The notes beneath the pieces are model-generated. The model had not been told where the DNA came from and did not search any database. It saw only the letters and a list, made by a program, of their open reading frames with translations. A program made the position numbers and the translations under genes. Shown here in pieces: positions 40,601 through 52,600 of a DNA stretch of 64,000 nt. Source of the DNA: Plutella xylostella (taxonomy: Eukaryota; Arthropoda; Insecta; Lepidoptera; Plutellidae); NCBI RefSeq assembly GCF_932276165.1, contig NC_064008.1:6019001-6083000 (forward strand), written 5' to 3'. The first letter of the stretch is position 1; every line of letters starts with the position of its first letter.

Positions 40601-43600
40601 CTGGCCCACCCGGTGCCTTCTGGGAGCACACGGAGCCCGGCCGCCCGCCTCGTCAGGCAGAGCTGGCCCGCCCGGTGCCTTCTGGGAGCACACGGAGCCC
40701 GGCCGCCCGCCTCGTCAGGCAGAGCTGGCCCGCCCGGTGCCTTCTGGGAGCACACGGCGCCCGGCCGCCCGCCTCGTCAGGCTCGGCTGGCCCGCCCGGT
40801 GCCTTCTACCTGCACACGGAGCCCGGCCGCCCGCCTCGTCAGGCTCGGCTGGCCCGCCCGGTGCCTTCTACCAGCACGCAGCGCGCGGCGCGCAGTACCC
40901 CCGCGCGCGCAGAACTCCTGCGCAGACCACCCCACCGTCCGACCATCAGCGTTCACGAGGACGACGAACAGTTTAGGGGGAGGACCAGGGCTGTCACCGT
41001 GCTACTCCGAACGCGAGGGCGCTTAGTTCGGACTAGAGGGGGAGGATGTAACAAGACTGCTAACCGTTTTCCCGCGAAAACAAATCGCGCGCCGAAAGCG
41101 GTTAGCGTCCCTCGCCGCCGCGCCGTTTTACTGCGCAGCTTTACTGCGCAGACCGCGTCCCGCGTCCTCCCCTTCACCCGCGCGCACCCCGCGCTCGCGC
41201 CACCGGCCAGCGAAGCCCGCGCAGTCAGTCGGCGCCAACCCGTTTCCCGGCTACACGCTCGCTCGCGCCTTCAACGGACATTAGTTTAGTTACAATAACA
41301 TTACCTCACTTGCATTATTACGTGTCTGTAGAACCTTGACAATATAAGTTTCATTGTGTATACCCTGAGATTGTGTTATTCCCTACTCCCACGATAGGAC
41401 TTTCTCATAGTATGTTTTTCAGAGAGAGAGAAAGAGATTTTGTTTTTCCTCTGATGTGTTAGGTTTACTGGGTTTACTAAGTTCATTCTGTTAATGGCAT
41501 CAAGTTGTTATGTGTTCATAAGTAATAATTATTTATTAAAAAAATGCTGTTGATTCTCCACGAAAATGTAAAAATAAAAATAAAATAAATAAAAATAAAT
41601 TCGTAACGTAAAATTGTCAATGACGGAATTTCTTCTATAGACAGTAGCCACAAAAAAAACAAACGATAGATGGCGTGATTTGAAGATAAAGATACATTTT
41701 TTCGACACATAGACAGCAACAACAAAAAAAAATACAGATTTAAAGAAAAGAAACACATACTTATACAAAACAACAAAGAAAAAAAAAGGATACACATCAA
41801 AATAACTGGAAAAAATATAAGCCCCAATTTACTTGTGTGGGACAGGGAGTACCATAATATTTTTTTTGGGGTACTCCCCATCTATGCGAAATATAAGCTT
41901 GATATCTTTACCCGTTTCTGAGAAAAAGGGCGGTGACAGACAGTCAGTCAGACAGACGGACAACAAAGAGATCCTATAACGGTTGCTTTTTTTTCTTTTG
42001 ACGTTCGAAACCCTAAAATTAAGTAAAAATATTATGCTGCCAAAAAATGTACTTACAGGTATTGAAAAAGCGGTATATAAACAAATTATACCAGCAGAGG
42101 GTTCACCATTTAGCTGAATGTTACTTAGAAAACGGCCTTGAGTGGCGGTCAAGTTGGTCCCCGCCTGCGATACTTTCCATTAACATTGGGACTCGTTTTC
42201 ATGTTTTTAGCGTACAGTCAGGTTTTTAGTTTTTTATAATTGTATTTTTTTATTTGTAACTTTTTAGTTGTTTTTATTTTATGAAATTTTACGTCGGTAG
42301 GTAGTTCATGATCATTTTTTATTTCAATAATTTTGGTGTTGTTATTTAAATACCTTCAATATGCATATTTTTGTAATGTGAAAATCAAGTCCTTTCATTT
42401 GATACCTTACACGGCAAAGTTGAATTATTATTTTTTCGATCATCACGTTATGTCCTCAAGAGGGCGCTATGTACATTTTAATGGAACGTCACATAGCCTA
42501 TAGCCATCGCGCCATCAATACGCTTCTAACAATACCTCATACATCAAAATCTATCAAGCCGTTTAGGCTACAGGAGGGAACAAAGAAACAGACAAACATA
42601 CATATATACATACATACAATCAAAAAACATTACCCTCCTCCTTCGGCAGTCGGGTAAAAAGGAGTAAGACAGGAGGTCATTCTGAACTTTTGCTCTACGA
42701 GTTTTGGAAATTAACAAAAAAAAACCTTTTTCATAGAAACTTTGTTGGACATGTGACTTTTTACCATGGAAAACGAATATTTTTTTTCGCGAATTTGCAA
42801 ATTTCGTAGAACAAAAGTTGTTCAGAATGACCCCTTGAGTCATCCCCTTTTGGCTTAGTATAGCCCTTTTGCGACACTATGTATTTACTTTGCTTTGTCG
42901 TCGGGGTTCAGTTGGCTGGAGGATGCCCGAAACTTATTATCTACACTTTAATACTTTTAGTTACCTTTCTACAAGTAAATACCACATTTGTTTGAGAAAG
43001 CTAATCGGGTTCCGAGTATAGAGTAAAGTGGCACCCCTATTAATTTCTACTCTTTCCTGGTGCCTACCAGTGTAAGTAAGAATTATACTTAGGTACTTAC
43101 CCTAAAATCACCCAAAATGTACTTGAACATAATTGTCAATAAAGTTGGCGAGTAAAAGTTTATCGACCCACTGTGCAAACTTACATGTGTGCGTGTCACT
43201 GCGTGTGCTGTGTGAAGAGCATTGAAAACCCAAAATTGGCGCGGCACGTCACCCTGTACGGGCCCTTAAATGAATTAACGAATCATCATAATCGTCAACC
43301 CGTAAGTGTCACTGCTGGAGACGAATGAATGAGAATAATTACAATTATTAACTCTAATTAACCTAAAACAATAAATAAAAAAAATGTATAAAGTAACACT
43401 GAATATTTTTTTTTCAAAGAGAATGAAGATGTATTAACTTTTGTGTACAATACCTTACGTTATTCAGGTCTGTTGACAAAACAATGACAACGTTATTGAT
43501 TTTCATACGTATGCATGCAACACAAAGGTATGTTTGAAACGAAGACTATACATAACAATATGTTACATAACAATTATTGTACTATTGTTATCGAGTTTGA

Positions 43601-46600
43601 AGTCAGACTAACCATTGTGGCGATGATCATGACTATAATTCACACAGTAGCCCACTGTAGGACATAAGATAAGGATACATAGGTATTTAACACTAAAACA
43701 CACCGAAACCCAAAACAAAATACATTTACTTTCATTATTATAATTTCCAAATTAAGTGTTTTTGAAAAGTTTGATATAGGGATATGTAAGAAAACGCTTT
43801 AAAAAATATATTAACTTATCTTACCCTTATTCCTAAATACAAAATATGACCTATATCATCAAAAAAACTTTTTTACGCCTCAAAGAAACATGGCCCATCT
43901 AAGGTAATACAGTCAGTATTTATACAATAAAACTTACAGATTATCCCATTTGAACTTGCTCGCCAGAGCTTCGGATATCTGCCCCTCCTTCAACTGTTTC
44001 TTGACTACTCGCTCCACCAATCGCAGGTTTGAGAACATGTTCTGAACGTTGGATGGCTGACGGTTTCGGGCTGTTAGCTGCGGGATTGAAAGTACAGGAT
44101 AAATAATTTTGACATTCATTTGTATACGCTGTAAGCTTACCCCCAACCGAAAAACAGGGATTTATACCTATGATGTGTTTTGATATCACGTAATAAAGAA
44201 ATAATAAGTAATGGCGGCCGTTACATAAGTGGAAATTTTGTTAGAATTTAGTCAATATCAGCAACTAAACCCCACTTCCGGAGACGTATTTTCTTAAGAG
44301 CGCCACAACAGTCCTTTTACACCAACGATTATATTTCTAAGGTTGGTTATCGATCCTTCAGCATAAAACACCAGACATTACTCGACTTACCATAATCTCA
44401 AGCGCATCAAACATCTTTGACATTTCCTTCTTCTGCACAGGCGACAAACTCTCATCCTTATAGTCGAACACGCCTGTGTCCCGGAGTTTGTTCTTGATGA
44501 CACTCATGGTCACCATACTTGTCCCGTGTAGGGGGTCCATGTCCTGAGTTTGACGGTCTTTGATGATTTGTAGAGGGCCGCTGTCCTTTAGGTTTGATTC
44601 GGGACTGTAAGAAGGTGCAGGGAATTATATTATACACTATATTGGATGTTTAAAAAGGGCAAGGGTAAGTACAATAGTCAAGGACAGAGGAAATCCTAAA
44701 AAAACTTCTATGGATTTTAAATATTCGCGGAATAAATGTTTGCTTTTCCATAGACCAATGTTTTTTGCAAGCGTTGGGATGAATCGGTCCCTTATTAGAA
44801 ATTCGTCACTGCAAAATTTTATTCTGCATATTTCTCGACATGAAATACATAATTACAGTATACAGCATGTGCAGCATGTTATATCTAAGCCCGAAACTGA
44901 AATCAGAATTTCAAAATTCGTAAGCAAAAAATTCATTTTCCATAGAAACTTAGTTGGTCACGTGACTTTTTACTATGAGAATGTTTTTTTTTCGTGAATT
45001 TGGAAATTCTGATTTCAGATTCGGGCTTAGATATAACATGCTGCTAGGGTTTCTGCTCGAGAATTCTCGAGCTCGAGAAGATTCGAGAAATTCGGCTTGG
45101 TTCGAGACGAGAAAAAAATCTGAAGACTCGAGAATTTCTCGAGCCTTGAGATAAAAATTAAGAATATTCAATTCGAATTTTCCTGCGCCGCTTAACAACA
45201 CAAACGCATACCATGAGCGTGTATTATGATTTATTATGACGTTTCATCCCCATTTAAGCTAGTGTTGTACTGATAATACCAATGAATGATTAAAAGATAA
45301 CGTAGTAATAGTTACGTACTGTTTCTTAGTTCAGGTGGACCAAAAGAATAAGCCCGATGTTGCCTGGCTCTCATTTTTTTCTAAATTAAAAACGTTGATT
45401 CTGTTTTTTGATTATGTTTATTTGAACCTTTACAATTTTATTGGTAAAGTCGAGAAGATAATATCGGCCAAATGGGCGCCGCGCCGTCACAATCGATTGC
45501 CAGCCATTTTATGGCATTTCTCATCACTTCAGCGAAAATTTCGGGCAAGAGATTCTCGCACTCGTGTCGAATGTTGTCCATAAGGCCTTCCATAGACATG
45601 AGCTTATTCACATAAATATGGGACTTCAAAAAACCCCAGAAAAACTGTCTGGAACGGTTAAATCGGGCGATATTGCAGGGAAAAATTACAGATAAATACG
45701 AAAAAAAGGCGACCCGAAAACTGAATAAACACAATTATTCCGCGTTCTTGGGGAGTATCAATCCACGGCTTCTGAACTTGTATTCTGAATTTGTTTAGTT
45801 AGTGCACCAATATCAAAACTGATTTGAAATTGGCGGCCATTTTCACAAATGAGAGCGACTTCCAATAGGGTGATTACTTTAGCTAGCTAGTCAGCTAATT
45901 ACGAGTATGACTATTAGTAGAGTATTTTCTTTGTGATTAAGTTGAAAAAGTAAAAAAAGGAGATTTTGTGTTTTTTTATTTATTTTACGGTTTTTTCTAA
46001 AGGTCTTCTTAGAAAGGCTCGAGACTCGAGAAGATTCGAGAATTTGGGCTCGAGAATTCTCGAAGCTCGAGAACGAAAATAGGTCGAGAAATCAGAAACC
46101 CTACATGCTGCACATGCTGGTTTCGGCTTAAAATACCCTTTTTTCAAAACCCTGTATATGGATATAGGAATAATAAAGCATGAGGTAGTAACGATTAAAG
46201 CAATGCAATTATTATGGTCGAACTAGTTCTATATGTACTCACAGTTGCAGTTGATACGCAGGCCGGTAGGCTGAAGATAATCTGGAATAACTCGATACGG
46301 TTAATTTAATTATTTCTTGAGCTGTGCTAGTAAACATTACATTACTACTGTACTCTGAGTAATTTAATGCACTTGTAGTTTTTGTATTGGAAATTTTATT
46401 ACCAGCTACGGTCGTACACAGGTTATGGCATTCCCGCAAAGTTAAAATATACCTATAACGCAATAAAAACACTAATGCATTAATCGACTTTACTGACTAC
46501 ACTGACTGAATCACATGCACAATCTCTTTCTTCTTAGCATGACTGTGACAAAAACTACAGCCTGGACCAGGTTTTGTCACCACTGTAAAAGAATGAGTGA

Positions 46601-49600
46601 TTCATTATCTGTCAGTCGGTGACTGCCCAGTGCCCAGGGTGCGCCGGAACTATACAAAGATACAGCTGATACGTCACTGGGGGAGGCTCCTTTCATACAC
46701 ATCACACTCCTTTGACAATATCTAAACAGTATAAACATGGTACTCACAAGATTTGCACAAAAATCCACCGTGCTTCGAACATGCTGAACACACAGACTAC
46801 TGAATACTGAATGGTGCAACGATGCAATGCTAACAGTGAGTCGAATCGACTTGCTACCGAGACGAGTTGAGTATTTATGTGTTGCACACTTTGTGTAGTT
46901 GGATGGTGTGGGCTTGATACTTGACGAGGATTTTGGCTTATTTTGGATCATATTAACGATGAATAGAATATATTGACTAATGTAAATTTCAGTTTAGTGG
47001 CTCTGATGATGGATTGGTAGTTGGTATCTTTGAAACTGTAAGAAGGGATCCTAGTGTCAGTTTTCACCGTGCGAGCAGTGAAAACTAAATGGGAAACTGA
47101 AATCATGCTAATTTCCCAATGGCCTCTTCTTAATGTTAAAGACCACCTTTGAACTTTTTAATTTATAATGAACCGAAGTATCAAGAAGTTTTCTACTCAT
47201 ACCTACATACATAAATATTCCTACATCATATTCAAAATTTTAAAGAATACGTTTCAAAATCAAACGCGTAAAAGTTACTCACAATCACAATGAATGATAT
47301 TGAATGCAATCGGAAACATAAACTTCGTCGATAATCTGATTCATAGTATGTTTGCTGGTATCAAAACTAATGGCATCCACATGGCTTTCTCTACATATAC
47401 TATTTATTGTGTGTATCAAATTCAAACTGTAACTTATGTTATGTACGTAGTGTATCTATAACTAAACGAAATTATAAGCTATAGTTCGCCAAAACAAAAC
47501 ACTAATTCGACACTTGACGATGGGTTTATAAAAAATGCTTGCCGTTTTCTCGTGTTACATACTTACAAAATTTTGCATTTATAATTTAATAGGTATGATT
47601 TTTTTTATTAATTATTTCACTTACTAAGGAGACTGACTGAAGTACGTCCTAATTTTCTTCCTCTCTTTAACATCGACCGAATGGCGTAGTGGTTAGTGAC
47701 CCTGACTACTGAGCCGATGGTCCCGGGTTCGATTCCCGGCTGGGGCAGATATTTGTTTAAACACAGATATTTGTTGTCGGGTCTTGGATGTGCCCGTAAA
47801 ATGGCAATAGTGGTCGGTGGAGAGATTCTTGCATTTGTAGTAGGTACCTAAAGTCTGTTTCTTGTTTGTTGTCGGGTCTTGGATGTGCCCGTAAAATGGC
47901 AATAGGCCCGCCCCCTATTACATTGGGACTAACATAACACTCTGGCGAAAAGTGGGTGCAGCAATGCATCTCTGCCTACCCCGCAAGCGAGTACATTAGT
48001 ACAAGGCGTGAGAGCGTGTTTTTTTTCTTTTCTTTAACATGCCCCCCTCTCCCGTTCCAGGTGTGTTCAGAGAGCAGTGCCAGCGAGTCCTCGCTCGAGT
48101 CTTCAAGCGGCTACGGAAGCCAGGGCGCCTTCGCGGCTGAAGACCAGGCTCTACAGCATCAGATCCAGCAGAATGAGGGTAGGTGGACTGTGTGGGAGAA
48201 GTAGTAGGAGTAGAGCTTAGAGTATATATATAGAGGTCGGTTGGAGAGACGATTACATTTGTATATGCAAAAGTTGGAAAGTATGCCGAAGTAAGGTGAA
48301 AAAGACTGTTATTCTGAACAAAATTGTTGTACGACTATTGAAAATACTTGATATAAAAATTTTGCTACTCCATAAGATAGTTTTTAACACCGTGCGGGAT
48401 TCATCACGCATGCGGTCATACGTATGACAGAATACGAATTACGAATATGCAGGCGAAACGCGGGAAATCCGCATGCTGTTAAAAACAGCCTAAACACTTT
48501 GATGGTCACGTGACTTTTTTACTAAGAGGTGCGGTATTTTTTTCAAAAATATACAACAGTCGTAGTAAAAGTGTTGCTTCAAATGACCCCCTGAGTCACC
48601 CCATTTCAGCTAACTATACAACTTTTGCAATCCTTTGTATATTTACAGGAACTATAAGTTCTGATTTTGACTTATTGAGAGTTTACTACTGCAAATGCAA
48701 GACTTTCTCCAAACGATTAAACCTACCTGTAGATTTTTTGTAAGTAGGAATGTAGACTCTGTGTTAGTAGATATACAGTGTGACTTCATGTGAAGATGTA
48801 GTTGTTGTTGTTGAAATGTTTTTATTGTAAAATTGTATATTTTGATGACTGTGTGTGTGATTTTAATACTGTTGTTATAATTTTACCCTTGATAGTATGT
48901 ACCTTCTTATATGATTACTAAAGTTCAGATTCTAAAAAATTCCAAGAGAGCGTGAGAAAATCTGAATATTGTTTTAGCAATTCGACCCCAAGTTTCAATC
49001 AATTTCATTGAATTTGAGACGGATGCTAACAACATACATTTTAAAATATAACTGGTGGATCATAGAATGATTTGCTAGTCAATTCGTTTTCGTAGAAACA
49101 GATTGATAGAACTGATTTTTGATTTTTCAGTTAGATTTCAACTTTCTGATATATTACCAATTTTTATTGAATTTGACTAGGTTATTTTGTTAGAATTAAA
49201 ATTAAGTATCTCTCTCATATATATCTGTCTCAAACAAATTTAATATTTCCCTGAAATAATTACATGCATGTCTTTTTAACTTATGTTTTACTTTTGTGGA
49301 GAATATTTGAATACCGATGGAAAAAAATGTAATCAGTGTATGTAAGTACGAGTATACAACTATTCTCTACATTATTTGACTTTTCTATCTATTATGCAAA
49401 GCTTTTTTTGCATTCTAAATTTATTTTTTGCTGTGTTAATCCTGATATTGATCTTAGTTTGTACAGAACTGTAATACACAGAATAATTTAATTATATTTC
49501 AACAAAGATCTCCGTTCAAAATCTTAATTTTATCTCAAGCAGTCATAAATACGTTTATATTTATGGTGTTACAAATGTAAGATGTCAGTAAGTGTCTCAG

Positions 49601-52600
49601 CCCGTTATACTAAACAACTGCTTAGTCACTGCCTTTTGGCTTACAGTGTACCCTATATGTGTCACCTGTACACATTAAGATCAATACCTCAACCCTTACA
49701 AACCTTAGTTGCAATTCCGTGTTGTGTTTTATTTTAACCCGCTTCGCATGCAATGCAACAGTCGAATCGGAGATCGTTACTCTGCGGCGGAACAGCGGCG
49801 GTTCGTCCATTGCCGCGGCACGGGAGAGCTTCTCGATCTCATTGGGCAGTCTAGAAGAAGCTGTGCGCTCATTGGACGAGGCGTGTGAAGTGCCGGCCTT
49901 TGCCACTGTTGGGAAAAAACCGGCCGTGCCTAAAAGGAGGCCGCTTTCTATGCAGACTGAAGGTAAGCAAGCAATAGGTTTCTTAGAAATAAGGGGGATA
50001 TTTTGGTGAAATGGTTATTAAAATAACTAGGATATCATGAAAATACAGAGCAGTATTACAAAAGTGCCAAAAAGCAATAAAAATCTACAAATACAGTCAA
50101 AAATTTCAAGCGCGTCGATCTAAAAGTACCAGGATTGCATAGGACAGTAAGAGGTAAGTAGGTGGCGGGGATGGCTTCTCGATCTCATTGGGCAGTTTAG
50201 AAGAAGCTGTGCGCTCATTGGACGAGGCGTGTGAAGTGCCAGCCTTTGCTACTGTTGGGAAAAAACCGGCCGTGCCCAAAAGAAGGCCGCTTTCTATGCA
50301 GACTGAAGGTAAGATAACAAGGGATTTATTAGAATTAAGGGGGATCTTTTTTGGTGAAAACTTTCCTAAAATTACCAGGGTAATATGAGAATACAGAGCA
50401 GTATCGGCAAAAGTGGCGAAAACCCAATAAAAATCAACAAAAGCAGTCAAAAATTCCGAGCGCATCGAGCCAAAGTACTAGGCTGCAAGACTGACTTAAG
50501 GTAAGATAAATAATTGTTATAAAAGTCTTCATTTCAACACACTTAAAACGCAGCAATAAAATTAAGGTAAGATGTCCAAGCGCCTGTATTTTTATTTTCT
50601 TTTTGTGTAAAAATGTATGTGGTACTATAAATTTGTGTGCTTAATACCAAAAATATCGAGACTTATCTCAATGTAGTAATTACTTCAACATCTAATATAG
50701 TCAATGTAATGCACATAATATTATTTAAGTAAAATAAAATCCGATTCAGTTTACAAACATTGTAATCCACATCCAAAACTACAAATCAAGGTCTTATCCC
50801 TATCCCTACAAGACCCAACCCCCCACTAACCATCCCAACTACAACCCTATCCCCATAATAATAAGGTCTCTCTTCCAGCCTCGCAATGGTCTCGTCGCGG
50901 GTCATCGAGCTCTCTCGGCAAGCCGCCGCCGCCGGTGCGCCGCTCGTCCTCCATATCGAGGCCTCAACGACCTTATGGACAGGTACTTACATTGATTTGG
51001 GAAATTTTTTGCATAACACACATTTTTCAGCATTAGTATATTATTTAGTGAGAACCCTACCTATTTGATGAAATTTTCTGTTGGCAGTTTTGAGATACAT
51101 TTATTTGGGATTAGCTTGTTAGGGCGGTCAAAATATAGGTATAGGTGGCTGTTTCCTGCAAAGAAACTTACTGTGCTACCACAAAAAAGTTTAAACATTT
51201 ATTATTTAACAAGTGTTTAAATTTAAATTTGGCAAATTTTGTAGGCGTTTGACAGCGCTAAACAACTGTTAAACACTGTCTATTTTTTCGTGGTACGGCC
51301 CCTAATCCGTAAGTGAGACAAGTAGTGCCACAAATACTCTGTGGTCGGCTTTCCACATCCTGCCACTACCTCTAAGTCTAAGGCTTGCTACCAAAAACGG
51401 CCAAATGAAGGTGCCTGCACACGATTTTTTGTAGATAATCGGTTTGATTTAATTTTATTATAGACTTTCTGTAAGACGTGTGCGTTGAAATATGGCAATC
51501 AGTACGTTTAATTTTCTTCTACAAAAATTCGATCACCCATTGACGATCAATTAGGTCAGTAGTTCAATTAGATAGTACTATTCTAAGAAACCTAAACACT
51601 CAATAACTAAACTCCTACCTTTGTGTTTCAGGGCATACCCAGCCCGATGACTCCGTCAGACGCTGACAACCTGCCGCCGCCGCCCGCCTTCCTGCTGCAG
51701 CCCGACCACGAGCTGTCCGGTGAGATACTTACTTATTATCATCACAAGTACAACAACAGCATATTCAATGTCAATAAATATTTAGATTCTCATGTCCTAA
51801 TCGAATGCGAATCGTGGTCATCAAATTGTAATTCATCTCTCAACTTCCCATTGCGGATTCCTACGACAAAAATAGCGCGAACTTGCGATAATCACCTCAT
51901 CAAGTTACAAACTCTTCAGGCTTGTGCAAAAGTGACACGGCAACCCCACAGCACCCCTTATTATAATAACAATAATGCTTAACAGCTACGGCCAACACGC
52001 GATTATTGCTAGGTAGTACAAAAATATATAAGTACTTACCAAAATTATATACAAAATAGAATTTAGCATTCACAACAAAACCAATTAAAATTACACAAAT
52101 CAAACATAAAATACAACAAACATTTAAAAACAAAGAGAATTAAAATTTAAATAAATTGAGATCATTTTAAACAATAAATAACACATAATAATATCTAGGA
52201 ACTAAGTACAACTTTACATAGCCTAATAAGAGAAGGTAATGTAGCTCATGTGGCTTTAGTCTGTCTAAAAGCGCCATAACTTAAGTCTTCAGCCAAACCC
52301 AAGACCATAGTAATTAATACCCATAATCTCTTCTCCACAGCATCACAAACCTCAGTGGCCGAGACAGTAAAACAACTAAACCAGTTGAAGCATACACCAG
52401 CTTCGCCCGGAGTGGCGCGCCGAAACCCGCCTGAGGCGCAGGGACTCAACCCTATATACGGACACACTGGTATGTACTTATATACTATACATACATATAC
52501 ATACAGTGAAGCAACTGAACCAGCTCAAGCCTATATACGGACACACTGGTATGTACTTATATACTATACATACATATACATACCCGCTCTCGGCCCCTCC

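Larger units (their letters stand above)
39084..41408 (+). mobile_element. non-autonomous LTR retrotransposon with GC-rich internal repeats
   Basis: Left LTR about 39084-39388 and right LTR about 41047-41408 share a nearly identical first 230 bp (TGTAACAAGACTGCTAACCG onward) and a common end TTCTCAT; the right LTR carries extra bases near its 3' end. A 5-bp duplication AGTAT flanks the element (39079-39083 and 41409-41413). A primer-binding-site-like TGGCGCCCAACTAGTGGAGA begins at 39391 and a polypurine tract AGAGGGGGAGGA ends at 41046, directly before the right LTR. The internal 1.66 kb has no gag, protease, RT or integrase, so mobility would depend on another element. It lies in mim intron 14, + orientation. 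Confidence 0.85.
44865..46155. mobile_element. MITE of the same family, split by a hAT insertion
   Basis: The left arm (44865-45044: GCATGTGCAGCATGTTATAT ... ATATAACATGCTGC) and the right arm (46104-46155: CATGCTGCACATGCTGG ... ending TTTCAAAACCCTGTAT) are one MITE interrupted by the element 45045-46103. Removing that insertion and one copy of its 8-bp duplication restores the expected inner palindrome. It lies in an intron of the nested secreted-protein gene. Confidence 0.8.

Noticed and set aside
39879..41289. Three overlapping + strand ORFs of 261-441 codons rich in Arg/Pro/Ala
   Set aside because: They are the same 62-bp repeat read in three frames inside a non-autonomous LTR element, running into the right LTR; no conserved domain or start context.
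46577..46951. 124-codon minus-strand ORF as the product of the nested gene
   Set aside because: The region fits better as promoter, 5' UTR and a 35-bp first coding exon with a GTGAGT donor leading to a signal peptide; the ORF has no homology.
47693..47969. Minus-strand ORFs ending in GNRTRDHRLSSQGH-like peptides
   Set aside because: The well-known spurious translation of a tRNA-derived SINE head read antisense.
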